Virus record (IMG/VR): IMGVR_UViG_3300027773_000194
Location: 1 to 24,058 of that record
Source of the DNA: a virus
DNA length: 24,058 nt
Reading direction: 5' to 3' (one strand)
The notes beneath the pieces were generated by a model, which was not told where the DNA came from, ran no database searches, and saw only the letters and a list, made by a program, of their open reading frames with translations. Of this stretch, positions 5,199-12,293 are shown piece after piece. Each line of letters opens with the position of its first letter. Position 1 is the stretch's first letter. Both the position numbers and the translations under genes were made by a program.

Positions 5199-6962
5199 CT
5201 AAATGATCTTGGCGAGATTGGCGGGCGTGTTGAGATAATTGGCGATCGTCATGTGCCCGAGCGCCGATGGATGCGTGCCATCGTTGCCAGTGTAGCAGTT
5301 ACAGATCACATAGGTATCGCCAACCGATGGCGCGCCGGGCAGCGCATCGACCAAAGTTACAGCGCCAGCCGAGGTGTGATACGCAATATTCGCAACCCTG
5401 TTGATCTGCGATCCTGAGGTAAATCGGGCGGTGTAACCGCGATAGGTGTCCGTGCCCGTGATAGTGGTATCTGTGAAAGCTCCCGTCGAGGGCGCGCCCG
5501 TCACAGAGCCTGTGAAACTCGGCCCCGGTAGGGCCGCCGGCCAAAAGCCCCCATTAAGCGAGGGAGTTCCAGAGGAGTTGACCTCTACAGCCGCCGCAGC
5601 ATCGAAAATATCGGCAACGTTGTACCCTCCCGCCTGAGCGACAAAACCATTCGCGGACGGATCTCTGAGCCAGGAATTGTAGTGTTGCCGGACCGCCTCA
5701 AAAGACGCATTCTGGAAGCTCTGCCCGGAGACCGTTTGCCAGCCGTCGGAACTCGCTGTGCGCGGCAGGATTGTGCAGACAATGAACTTTTTTGCCCGCG
5801 AGATGAACCAACTCGCAATGGTTATCAGGTTCGACTGGAGCGTTGCGAGCGAGGTTCCGCTATAAATATCGTTCGTGCCATACTCAAAGATTACGGTAGT
5901 CGCCATTTCGGCGATCTTCATCGATTTCCAGGAGCTAAGGCGGTTTGCAAATTGTGAGGCTAGAATGCCGCCCTGGGCACAGTGCACGAAAGGAAAATTC
6001 GCGATCGTGTTGCGCTCGATAGTTGAGTTGAGCGTTTGCACCGTATAATTGCGCATGAGCCGGTAAAGATAGCCGCCTCGCGAATATTCGATGCCGCCAT
6101 CATTCAGGCCAACGCAGATGGAATCGCCGACTAAAGCCACGGTGGCTTGCGGCTGCGGTGAAAAACCGAGGACGGCGGCTGGGCCTCCTGAATAGTTCCA
6201 TTGATCAGCAGTCTGCGTAATCGAAGCGGGGCTATCGACATAGTTGCCGGCTATCCATCCCTCGCCATTATTAAGGCCCCCGGCGCCCGTGCCGCCAACC
6301 ACCCCGGTGTGGACATTCACCTGGCAGTTCGGGCCAGCAGTGAAACGGGCATGGTTAATAAAGAAGACCTCGTTGTCCGCCACTTCAAAGGGAACAGGGT
6401 CAGAGAAAAGCGGCCCGTTCTGCGGAATTTCGCCGAAACGGTTGCCGCCGAAGGTGACGGGTACTTGATCGCCGGTTGCATCCGTGTAACCGCCAGCCCC
6501 CATTTTTTGCAAAGCAGCGTAGACGCGAACGCGGTGGCGGCCGGGTTTACCCAACACCCCCGTGGGCTGATCGCCCCAGTTTCCGAAGACAAGCACAATA
6601 TGTGACGCGGGAAACATCGCCCGTACGCGCCAGCGCACGGTGTAGGGGGGCGCGCCGGGCTTGAAGGTGGACAAAGTGATGGGCGTCGCCATGTCCTGGC
6701 AGCACGGCTTGTCGCCTAAAATCTGCCACCCTCCATTGGCCAAAGCCGTCGGCAGCCCTTGGACGGCGTTGAGCGCTGGAGCAAGCCCGTTTGTAGGAGT
6801 CGGCGCGATCCCGGCGAAATACCAGCCGTTGGCTTGCAACGCCGGTTGATCAAATGACGGGACAGTAACGCTCGTTCCCGGCGTACTGAAATAAGTGCGG
6901 CCATTGACGGTAACGGAGTTCCTGCTTCCGTCGTCCGGCGGCAGCATGAGTCTTGCTGGCAT
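5199..6962 (-). CDS. SGNH/GDSL hydrolase tail protein, probable polysaccharide deacetylase (587 aa)
   Basis: GAGGG precedes ATG 6962. The first ~270 residues are beta-rich and probably attach it to the virion. The catalytic domain has block I VALVGDSICVG (Ser281), a block II glycine (CAQGGI), block III YGTNDIY (Asn364) and block V NDGTHPSALGH (Asp561, His564), so the full Ser-Gly-Asn-Asp/His set is present. Such enzymes remove acetyl or other acyl groups from surface glycans. Between blocks III and V lies an extra beta module (FTDTTITGTDTYRGYTARFT...GDTYVICN, about residues 475-555), ending just before the catalytic Asp. It is set off from the upstream adhesin by a terminator, so it may be expressed at a lower level or from its own promoter. 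Confidence 0.85.
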   Translation of the reverse strand: MPARLMLPPDDGSRNSVTVNGRTYFSTPGTSVTVPSFDQPALQANGWYFAGIAPTPTNGLAPALNAVQGLPTALANGGWQILGDKPCCQDMATPITLSTFKPGAPPYTVRWRVRAMFPASHIVLVFGNWGDQPTGVLGKPGRHRVRVYAALQKMGAGGYTDATGDQVPVTFGGNRFGEIPQNGPLFSDPVPFEVADNEVFFINHARFTAGPNCQVNVHTGVVGGTGAGGLNNGEGWIAGNYVDSPASITQTADQWNYSGGPAAVLGFSPQPQATVALVGDSICVGLNDGGIEYSRGGYLYRLMRNYTVQTLNSTIERNTIANFPFVHCAQGGILASQFANRLSSWKSMKIAEMATTVIFEYGTNDIYSGTSLATLQSNLITIASWFISRAKKFIVCTILPRTASSDGWQTVSGQSFQNASFEAVRQHYNSWLRDPSANGFVAQAGGYNVADIFDAAAAVEVNSSGTPSLNGGFWPAALPGPSFTGSVTGAPSTGAFTDTTITGTDTYRGYTARFTSGSQINRVANIAYHTSAGAVTLVDALPGAPSVGDTYVICNCYTGNDGTHPSALGHMTIANYLNTPANLAKII

Positions 6963-6978
6963 AATCCCTCTTTTGGCA

Positions 6979-7005
6979 ATAAAAAGGCCGCCGGACGGCG
7001 GCCTT
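6979..7005 (-). terminator. Intrinsic terminator between adhesin and SGNH genes
   Basis: On the minus strand a 9-base perfect stem AAGGCCGCC / GGCGGCCTT with a four-base loop (7005-6984) runs into TTTTTATT (6985-6978). It lies 26 bases beyond the stop of the Mtd-like gene and ends before the ribosome site of the SGNH gene. It should cut transcription of the late operon, wholly or in part, at this point. Confidence 0.85.
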
Positions 7006-7030
7006 ATAAGAAACGGGCTGGCTTTTGCGC

Positions 7031-7564
7031 TTAAGACGCTGGCGGCGTGATCGCCATTGCTAAGACTGATACGCGCACAGTGCCGCCGCTAAAGCTTGCG
7101 CCGCCGCCAATGGCCGCAAGAGCAAGCGTCGTCACGCCATCGTAGTAAGCACCGGGAGAGGCGACTCCCATATTCGTCGTGCCGGTAGAGACCCCTATGC
7201 CAGATCCCCAGTGGCCGTTGCCGTTCTGGCTATCGTTGACGGTGATCGATGCGCAGCCGGTGATGGCCGTCACAACGCGCAAGGCAACAGCAAAGATAAT
7301 GTAAGTTCCGGCAAGCGGAATGTTCGTTGTTGTCCCCGAACATGTGATGAGCTGCTCGACCCATTGCAACGATGCCGTCGCGCCATTGGCACTGGGCGCG
7401 ACCGGAACCTCGGAGAGTTTTGCCGCCGGAAATCCGTTAGGAGTTACGCCGTCATTGACGATCACGCGATTGTTGGTGGTATCGACCCAAAGCTCGCCCT
7501 GGGCGCCGTGTTTTCCCAATATGTTGGCGGCGGTGTCGCGCCGCATCTGAACTTGGACAGCCAT
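7031..7564 (-). CDS. Tail adhesin with Mtd-like N-terminus (177 aa)
   Basis: ATG 7564 shares one base with the stop of the large hub gene (TAATG), so translation is probably coupled. The start VQMRRDTAANILGKHGAQGE followed by LWVDTTNNRVIVNDG is the short trimeric anchor motif seen in the major tropism determinant N-terminal domain and in many tail fibres. The C-terminus (CSGTTTNIPLAGTYIIFAVA...GGGASFSGGTVRVSVLAMA) is a compact beta domain, probably the exposed tip. Position right after the hub suggests a fibre attached to the tail tip. No template/variable repeats or reverse transcriptase are in the window, so there is no sign of Mtd-like diversification. Confidence 0.7.
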   Translation of the reverse strand: MAVQVQMRRDTAANILGKHGAQGELWVDTTNNRVIVNDGVTPNGFPAAKLSEVPVAPSANGATASLQWVEQLITCSGTTTNIPLAGTYIIFAVALRVVTAITGCASITVNDSQNGNGHWGSGIGVSTGTTNMGVASPGAYYDGVTTLALAAIGGGASFSGGTVRVSVLAMAITPPAS

Positions 7565-10284
7565 TAATGCACCGTGCCTAGATCAATCGTTGCCAGAATA
7601 AACCCGTCGCTCACTGCGCCCCATTGGTCGGCCTCGGAAACGGACGCCGACACCGTCCCTAAATCGAGGTTTTGGTTGAGCGCAAGCGCCTGTGAGACCG
7701 GGCCCAGCGGCGATCCTCCACCTGTTGGCGTGTAAGTATAAACTTGGCATTCAGCGAGATCCTCAACCGCGCGTCCAAATATGTTGAAGCTCTGCAATTT
7801 CACATAGAGGGTCACGCCGACATATCCTGACGGCAATGAGTATTGGAAAACAGAGTTATCGACGCGGACGAAGGGCGTGCCCGAGGCATGAGAGGCTGGC
7901 TGCGTGCCGTAAAGCCCGCGATAAAGTGTCGAAAGCCGATAGGTGTTCGGCGGAGAGGCTTGGAGCGCCGCCGTCTCGTAAGAGAACAGCTCTCCATCGG
8001 CATAGCAAAGCGTGACGCCGTTTTGCGCGTCTATTGCCGTTCCGCTTTGAAGAGTCCCGCCGCTTTCTTGCAGGCTGACCGTGCATGTGTCGGCCGTATC
8101 GGGCACGACGCCGGAATTGCCCATGGCCGCAGTGAGCACGCCTTGGCGAGAAGGGCCCGCGATGACCCCAACCATTTGATAGGCGCTGCCATCGGTCGAG
8201 AGCCACACATTAGCGCCGCCCCAATTCGGATCGGCAACCCCGCTCTGTCCCCCTGGAGTCGCGGCGCCGCTCGTGGCAATTGACGCGCCTGTGACAAGGG
8301 AGAAGGCCGGCAGGAACGTCAGAATTTCATTGCCGGCGGCATATTGCGCGCCCCAGAGATAAATACCGTCCCCGGCAACGCCGGTATAGGTCTGCGTTCC
8401 AAACGGGTTTTCAAGCGAAATATAGAGCGTTGGCGTCCCGGCGGCCTGCATGGGGGCGGAGATAACGATCTGGAACCAGCCGTTTCCGGCGTCGTAGATT
8501 CCCGTCGACATCGAACCGCTCGCGATCGTATCGGGCGCCCCAGAAGTTCCCGCCGAAAGGTCGAAATCACATCCTACCGCGCCGCCGGTGCCGAGATAAA
8601 AACTGAGCCTGGCCGCCGTGCGCGCGCCCGCCTTGGCATAGACCGCAAAGGTAATTTGCGTTCCTGCCTGTTGCGAAGCAACCGCTCCTTGCGCCGTGTA
8701 GTGCTGTCCTGACGTAGCGGTTTCAGTGAGCGTATAGACAGGAGCTACGCCGGCCGAAGCGGCAATAAAGACCTTTGGAATGCCTCCCGTAAGGGTGGCA
8801 GGGGGCTCAAAGATGACCGGCGGATTAACGCGGGACGGAATAACGTTCTGATCGGTTGAGTTCCCGCCCCAGTTCTGAAGCTGGTATTTAACGGGCGTTG
8901 ATACGCCCGCCGGAAACTCCTCGGCCGTGATCGAAAGGAGACCATCCTCGCCCTCCTCGATTTCGGTGATTCGAACGGTCACATTATTGAGCCCAAGAGC
9001 CGAGTCCGTGATGTTCACAAGATCCATCGGCTCCAGCAGGCAGTATTCGAATGAGAGCTTAAATTTGTAGTGGTTGCGGATATAGAGGCCGCGCTGCAAA
9101 ATTGTTTGTGCCGCGATCTGACCAACAGTCGGGTCGCAAATCTCGTTAGAAGTAATGTCTGGGGCCATGCGAAGCCCGTAAGTTTCGATGGCATTTTGGT
9201 CCCAAACATCAATGGGCCACGGCTCATAGGAGTTTTCCCGCTGCCAAAGCACCCAAGGCTCGTTGACATTCAACGGAAGCCATGAAGCGATACGCATATT
9301 GATCTGGATTCTCTGCCAGTTATAGCTCGCGAACGGGTCCGAGCGTTCGACTTCCACCGGGTCTTTGCCGTCCTCGTGAATGAAATCCTCGTCCGTAAGT
9401 GAATAAACCGGCGTGACGTTTGGCGTAAAGGTGACGCCCGATGGGAAAAATTTATTCGGCGTCGGCCCAATGATGCTATCGGCATACGGAACGAACTTGA
9501 GCTTGCCGCCTGACCAAACTGCCGCCGTGTTCGTCAGCTTGAGCCAGCGGGCGAGGATCGCGTTCGCGGGCTCCTGGTTTGTAAGAGCCGGGGAGAGCGC
9601 GAGATAGGCTGCGCGGCAATAACCTTGATAGGAACTGTCCGGGCCTGAAGCGGGCGAGAAGAGCGTTGTCGCGTCAATTGAGGCCGGCGGGAAGCCGACG
9701 CCATATTGCGGGTTCGTCAGAAAATCCTGAATGAGCTGCGCCGGGTCGGCATCGCCGCCATTGATGCCTGATGATCCGAAGAGCAGGCCAAACACCTCCA
9801 TCGAAAATTGCGGGAGGTTCGCGCTCGTTCCAAGATAATAGTTATAAGAAGTGATGTAGGCGAGGCCATGATAGGAGAGCGCCTGGCTGGGGAAGTAGGT
9901 TTGCAGAACTCCCCACGGCGTCTGCGTTTGCGAGCCGTCGTAAAAGGCCCAAATGTCCGCGCCCCATTGGTTCGTTGCACTCTGTCCGGTCCAGATGGTT
10001 CCGAGCCCTTGGATCGGGCCCTCGCAGAGGCCCATGATCCAAGAGGTGTAATACTGCCAAGCTTGCCGACCTTGATTATTGCCGCCCCCGAGGCCCTTTC
10101 CATGTCCCTGACCTTCTGGATAGCCCCAATAGCCGTAAAAGCCGCCCGTCCAGATGCAGTTCGGGGCGATCTTATTGGCGCCCCAAACAATCGAAATCGG
10201 CACGTTCCGGGACGAGGTTTGGATCTGCAGCCCGGTGTAATAAGGGATCTGCCCTTTATTCTGATGCTGGCGGAGAAGACCCAT
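7564..10284 (-). CDS. Large tail hub / host-specificity protein, GTA gp15-like but without TIM barrel (906 aa)
   Basis: The frame is open to 10449, but ATG 10284 overlaps the NlpC/P60 stop (TGATG) and has AAGGAG upstream, so it is the start. The first ~500 residues resemble the phage tail hub region of GTA gp15 and lambda J-like proteins: QTSSRNVPISIVWGANKI, LCEGPIQGLGTIW, AVWSGGKLKFVPYADSIIG, and the hub block ILQRGLYIRNHYKFKLSFEY followed by CLLEPMDLVNITD. The glycosidase-like TIM barrel that RcGTA gp15 carries is absent here and is found instead in the gene at 12290-15259. Residues about 520-662 are an inserted carbohydrate-binding-like module. The C-terminus has DGELFSYETA and RLSTLYRGLYGT motifs typical of these hubs. 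It should form the tail tip needed for host contact and DNA passage. Confidence 0.85.
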   Translation of the reverse strand: MGLLRQHQNKGQIPYYTGLQIQTSSRNVPISIVWGANKIAPNCIWTGGFYGYWGYPEGQGHGKGLGGGNNQGRQAWQYYTSWIMGLCEGPIQGLGTIWTGQSATNQWGADIWAFYDGSQTQTPWGVLQTYFPSQALSYHGLAYITSYNYYLGTSANLPQFSMEVFGLLFGSSGINGGDADPAQLIQDFLTNPQYGVGFPPASIDATTLFSPASGPDSSYQGYCRAAYLALSPALTNQEPANAILARWLKLTNTAAVWSGGKLKFVPYADSIIGPTPNKFFPSGVTFTPNVTPVYSLTDEDFIHEDGKDPVEVERSDPFASYNWQRIQINMRIASWLPLNVNEPWVLWQRENSYEPWPIDVWDQNAIETYGLRMAPDITSNEICDPTVGQIAAQTILQRGLYIRNHYKFKLSFEYCLLEPMDLVNITDSALGLNNVTVRITEIEEGEDGLLSITAEEFPAGVSTPVKYQLQNWGGNSTDQNVIPSRVNPPVIFEPPATLTGGIPKVFIAASAGVAPVYTLTETATSGQHYTAQGAVASQQAGTQITFAVYAKAGARTAARLSFYLGTGGAVGCDFDLSAGTSGAPDTIASGSMSTGIYDAGNGWFQIVISAPMQAAGTPTLYISLENPFGTQTYTGVAGDGIYLWGAQYAAGNEILTFLPAFSLVTGASIATSGAATPGGQSGVADPNWGGANVWLSTDGSAYQMVGVIAGPSRQGVLTAAMGNSGVVPDTADTCTVSLQESGGTLQSGTAIDAQNGVTLCYADGELFSYETAALQASPPNTYRLSTLYRGLYGTQPASHASGTPFVRVDNSVFQYSLPSGYVGVTLYVKLQSFNIFGRAVEDLAECQVYTYTPTGGGSPLGPVSQALALNQNLDLGTVSASVSEADQWGAVSDGFILATIDLGTVH

Positions 10285-10748
10285 CAAAGGCTCCTTGCCC
10301 AATAGCTGAAAACGCGCGGCCTGCGCAAAGGATTGGAAAGCGTAAGATTGGCCGCAACTTCTTCCTCGATGACCGCGCGGGCAGGCTGAAAGGCGTGGAC
10401 AATGGCGAGGGGCTTTGATGCCGTGACGATGCCGCCGTGTGAATAGCACCGGCCGTAGCGGAAGAGCATCACATCGCCGGGGCGCGCCTCTTCAAAGGAG
10501 ATTTCCTCAGCCCGGTCAAAGACGAAACCCAAATATTTCTCCTCCGATCTGTGCATCATCCAATCTTGCGCATAGGGGCGCGGGTCGAACGGCTCGCAAA
10601 GGCCGCAATCGACAAAGACACGGACAAGCAACATGCCGCAATCGACACCGGCTCCCTTTATATCGCCCTGAGGATGATATGGCGTACCAATCCAGCTTTG
10701 TGCTTCTGCAACGGCTGCAGCGCGCTGGACTTGCTCGGAAGTGCTCAT
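10284..10748 (-). CDS. NlpC/P60 tail peptidase, GTA gp14-like (154 aa)
   Basis: A papain-like cell-wall peptidase of the phage TIGR02219 type: AQSWIGTPYHPQGDIKGAG leads to VDCGMLLVRVF with catalytic Cys37, and YSHGGIVTA holds His104, with a further polar residue in IVHAF (His118). It should cut peptide stems of peptidoglycan at the tail tip during DNA entry. It lies between the DUF2163 hub and the large hub, exactly as in the GTA tail module, and overlaps the next gene by three bases. The ribosome site is weak, and about 100 bases of apparently empty sequence precede it. Confidence 0.9.
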   Translation of the reverse strand: MSTSEQVQRAAAVAEAQSWIGTPYHPQGDIKGAGVDCGMLLVRVFVDCGLCEPFDPRPYAQDWMMHRSEEKYLGFVFDRAEEISFEEARPGDVMLFRYGRCYSHGGIVTASKPLAIVHAFQPARAVIEEEVAANLTLSNPLRRPRVFSYWARSL

Positions 10749-10850
10749 TTTTACTGCTGGAAGTATTTTTCACAGATAAGAAAGTGGCGCGCGGTGAAAA
10801 ATGGAGCGGAGTTCGTGCGCCTCAATTTTAGAGCGGGCCGGCGGAGTTAG

Positions 10851-11030
10851 TCAGCGCGCAGCCCTGAGCGCCGCGTCGAGCGCATCGCGTAACTCGCGTG
10901 CCGCCTCAATGCTGAACTCAAACTCGAATTCTTCGCCATCATCATCGCCAAATCCAACATGAATAGAATCATCGGCCGCCACGACGGTCAGATCGTATTC
11001 CACTCCTTCAGCGATATGCTTTATATCCAT
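10851..11030 (-). CDS. Small acidic phage protein (59 aa)
   Basis: The frame extends to 11084, but ATG 11030 is chosen because AGGAG stands nine bases upstream; the upstream part overlaps the end of the DUF2163 gene. The protein MDIKHIAEGVEYDLTVVAAD continues with a very acidic stretch DDDGEEFEFEFS and ends in an alanine-rich helix (REL RDALDAALRAAR). No family is recognised. The strong charge and its place between hub genes suggest a small assembly factor, but this is a guess. Confidence 0.6.
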   Translation of the reverse strand: MDIKHIAEGVEYDLTVVAADDSIHVGFGDDDGEEFEFEFSIEAARELRDALDAALRAAR

Positions 11031-11080
11031 AGCTGTTCTCCTCATTTGCTGATGCGCTATCCGCGCTCGAATGGCAATTA

Positions 11081-11983
11081 TCAAAACAGAGTAAACGTCG
11101 GCTCTGGCACGTAGGGAAAGCCGCGGAAGTTCGCCAGATTGTTAAACCGGCTCTGACAGGTGCCTTGAGTGTGGTCGCAGCCCCAATAGGCGGCGAAAGA
11201 GTCGCCGATAGCAGGCGCGTTCTGAAGAGGGTAAGCGAGCACCAGAGCTCCGCTTCCCGAATAGGTTGTTGCGTATTTGATGCTCGCGGTGACGCCGTTG
11301 TTAGCCCCGGAGGTGAAGGAAATCGACCCCTGGACGTAGTTATTGGGCGGCCCGGAGAAGCCAGACCAAACAATAAAATTGTTGCTCGAACCCGCAGCGA
11401 CGGTTCCGTTTGATGAGAAGGCGTTTCTTACCAGCCCGCAACCGGAATCATAGAGCACATGCTGGCACGACGGCGAGTAAACGTTGCGCGGCATATGCGA
11501 ATCGAGCAGAATGAGATCTGATTGAACTGTGAGTCGCGCGGCCGTGCGCCCAATCGAGTCGATGGTGCCGATCCGCCCCTTAAAAAGGATCACGCTGCCG
11601 ATCGGGTTGCTGCAATCAGCAGGCGCCCAAGAGTTAAGGAATGCTCGCTCCCGCTGAATTTCGGCTCCGTCAAATACGCCATTTCTAAGTGCTTGCAGGA
11701 AAGGAACACTGCCGACGGTGTGGGCGCTCAGCGCCGAGATCGTGATCTGTTGCTGGTCGACTTCAACTCCAGTGGAGCATTTGAACTTGAGGCCGTCGAT
11801 AAGGATCGAGTTGGCGGTGTAGCCATAGCCGTTGAGCGTGATCGGAACATCGGCATTGGTATAGGTAAGAATGAGCCCGGTGCGCAGGGTAAAGGTGTAG
11901 CAATCAGCCATGAACAACTGCGCGTCCGGATCGGCACGCACGGCATTCAAAAGGGCCACGAGAGCGGGCGGGGCGGATCTCAT
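11081..11983 (-). CDS. DUF2163 tail hub protein, GTA gp13-like (300 aa)
   Basis: The N-terminus MRSAPPALVALLNAVRADPD with YTFTLRTGLILTYTNADVPI is the usual start of the DUF2163/TIGR02218 family. The C-terminal third has four cysteines (about residues 169, 180, 267 and 274: PSCQHVLYDSGC, WGCDHTQGTC) followed by FNNLANFRGFPYVPEP, the signature block of the family, where related tail hubs are reported to hold an iron-sulfur cluster. It should form a ring of the tail hub below the distal tail protein. The ATG overlaps the stop of the preceding small gene (ATGA). Confidence 0.88.
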   Translation of the reverse strand: MRSAPPALVALLNAVRADPDAQLFMADCYTFTLRTGLILTYTNADVPITLNGYGYTANSILIDGLKFKCSTGVEVDQQQITISALSAHTVGSVPFLQALRNGVFDGAEIQRERAFLNSWAPADCSNPIGSVILFKGRIGTIDSIGRTAARLTVQSDLILLDSHMPRNVYSPSCQHVLYDSGCGLVRNAFSSNGTVAAGSSNNFIVWSGFSGPPNNYVQGSISFTSGANNGVTASIKYATTYSGSGALVLAYPLQNAPAIGDSFAAYWGCDHTQGTCQSRFNNLANFRGFPYVPEPTFTLF

Positions 11984-12171
11984 TTGAAGGTCCCATGAAA
12001 CCGCAGCAGCCGATTCCTCTGAACAGCAGGAGTTTGCGGCGGGGCCGTCTCATGCCAGTGAGCCGCGCACGCTAGGCGCACGCCGCTTGGGGCAGGCCTT
12101 GATGGGATGAGCGGCTCGCCAAGAAGGCTGGCCGCGAGATGAAAGGCGGAGTTAGATTCCATGGCTTTCAT
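11980..12171 (-). CDS. Small phage protein overlapping the DUF2163 gene (63 aa)
   Basis: The frame is open to 12261, but ATG 12171 is preferred: it overlaps the stop of a 41-residue gene (ATGA) and has a GAGG ribosome site inside that gene. The product (MKAMESNSAFHLAASLLGEP, then HWHETAPPQTPAVQRNRLLR) has no recognised domain. Its stop overlaps the start of the DUF2163 gene, so three genes in a row are joined by 4-base overlaps, which supports real translation. It could be a small chaperone for the hub, but nothing in the sequence proves it. Confidence 0.55.
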   Translation of the reverse strand: MKAMESNSAFHLAASLLGEPLIPSRPAPSGVRLACAAHWHETAPPQTPAVQRNRLLRFHGTFK

Positions 12172-12293
12172 GTTCGCGCCTCGAAAAGCTCGTTGATGAG
12201 GCGCGGAATGGTAATAAGCGCACCCGCATAATTGATCGCAAGAGGCGGCGGCAGTAAGCACGCAAAGCAGGCTAGAAGGTCAAGCGGTGTCAC
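12168..12293 (-). CDS. Very small phage protein (41 aa) between DUF2460 and DUF2163 genes
   Basis: Starts with GTG at 12293, overlapping the TGA of the TIM-barrel/DUF2460 gene (GTGA), and ends in an ATGA overlap with the next small gene. The product (VTPLDLLACFACLLPPPLAI, then NYAGALITIPRLINELFEAR plus a last Thr) is hydrophobic at its N-terminus and could span a membrane once. The overlaps at both ends and the absence of rare codons are the evidence for it. No family is recognised. Confidence 0.6.
   Translation of the reverse strand: MTPLDLLACFACLLPPPLAINYAGALITIPRLINELFEART

Noticed and set aside
5682-6605. Rightward frames of 91 and 134 codons inside the SGNH gene
   Set aside because: The opposite strand carries all SGNH catalytic blocks in one uninterrupted frame; these are shadows of GC-rich coding.
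7031-10284. Diversity-generating retroelement
   Set aside because: The adhesin has an Mtd-like anchor, but no reverse transcriptase, template repeat or variable repeat is present in the window.
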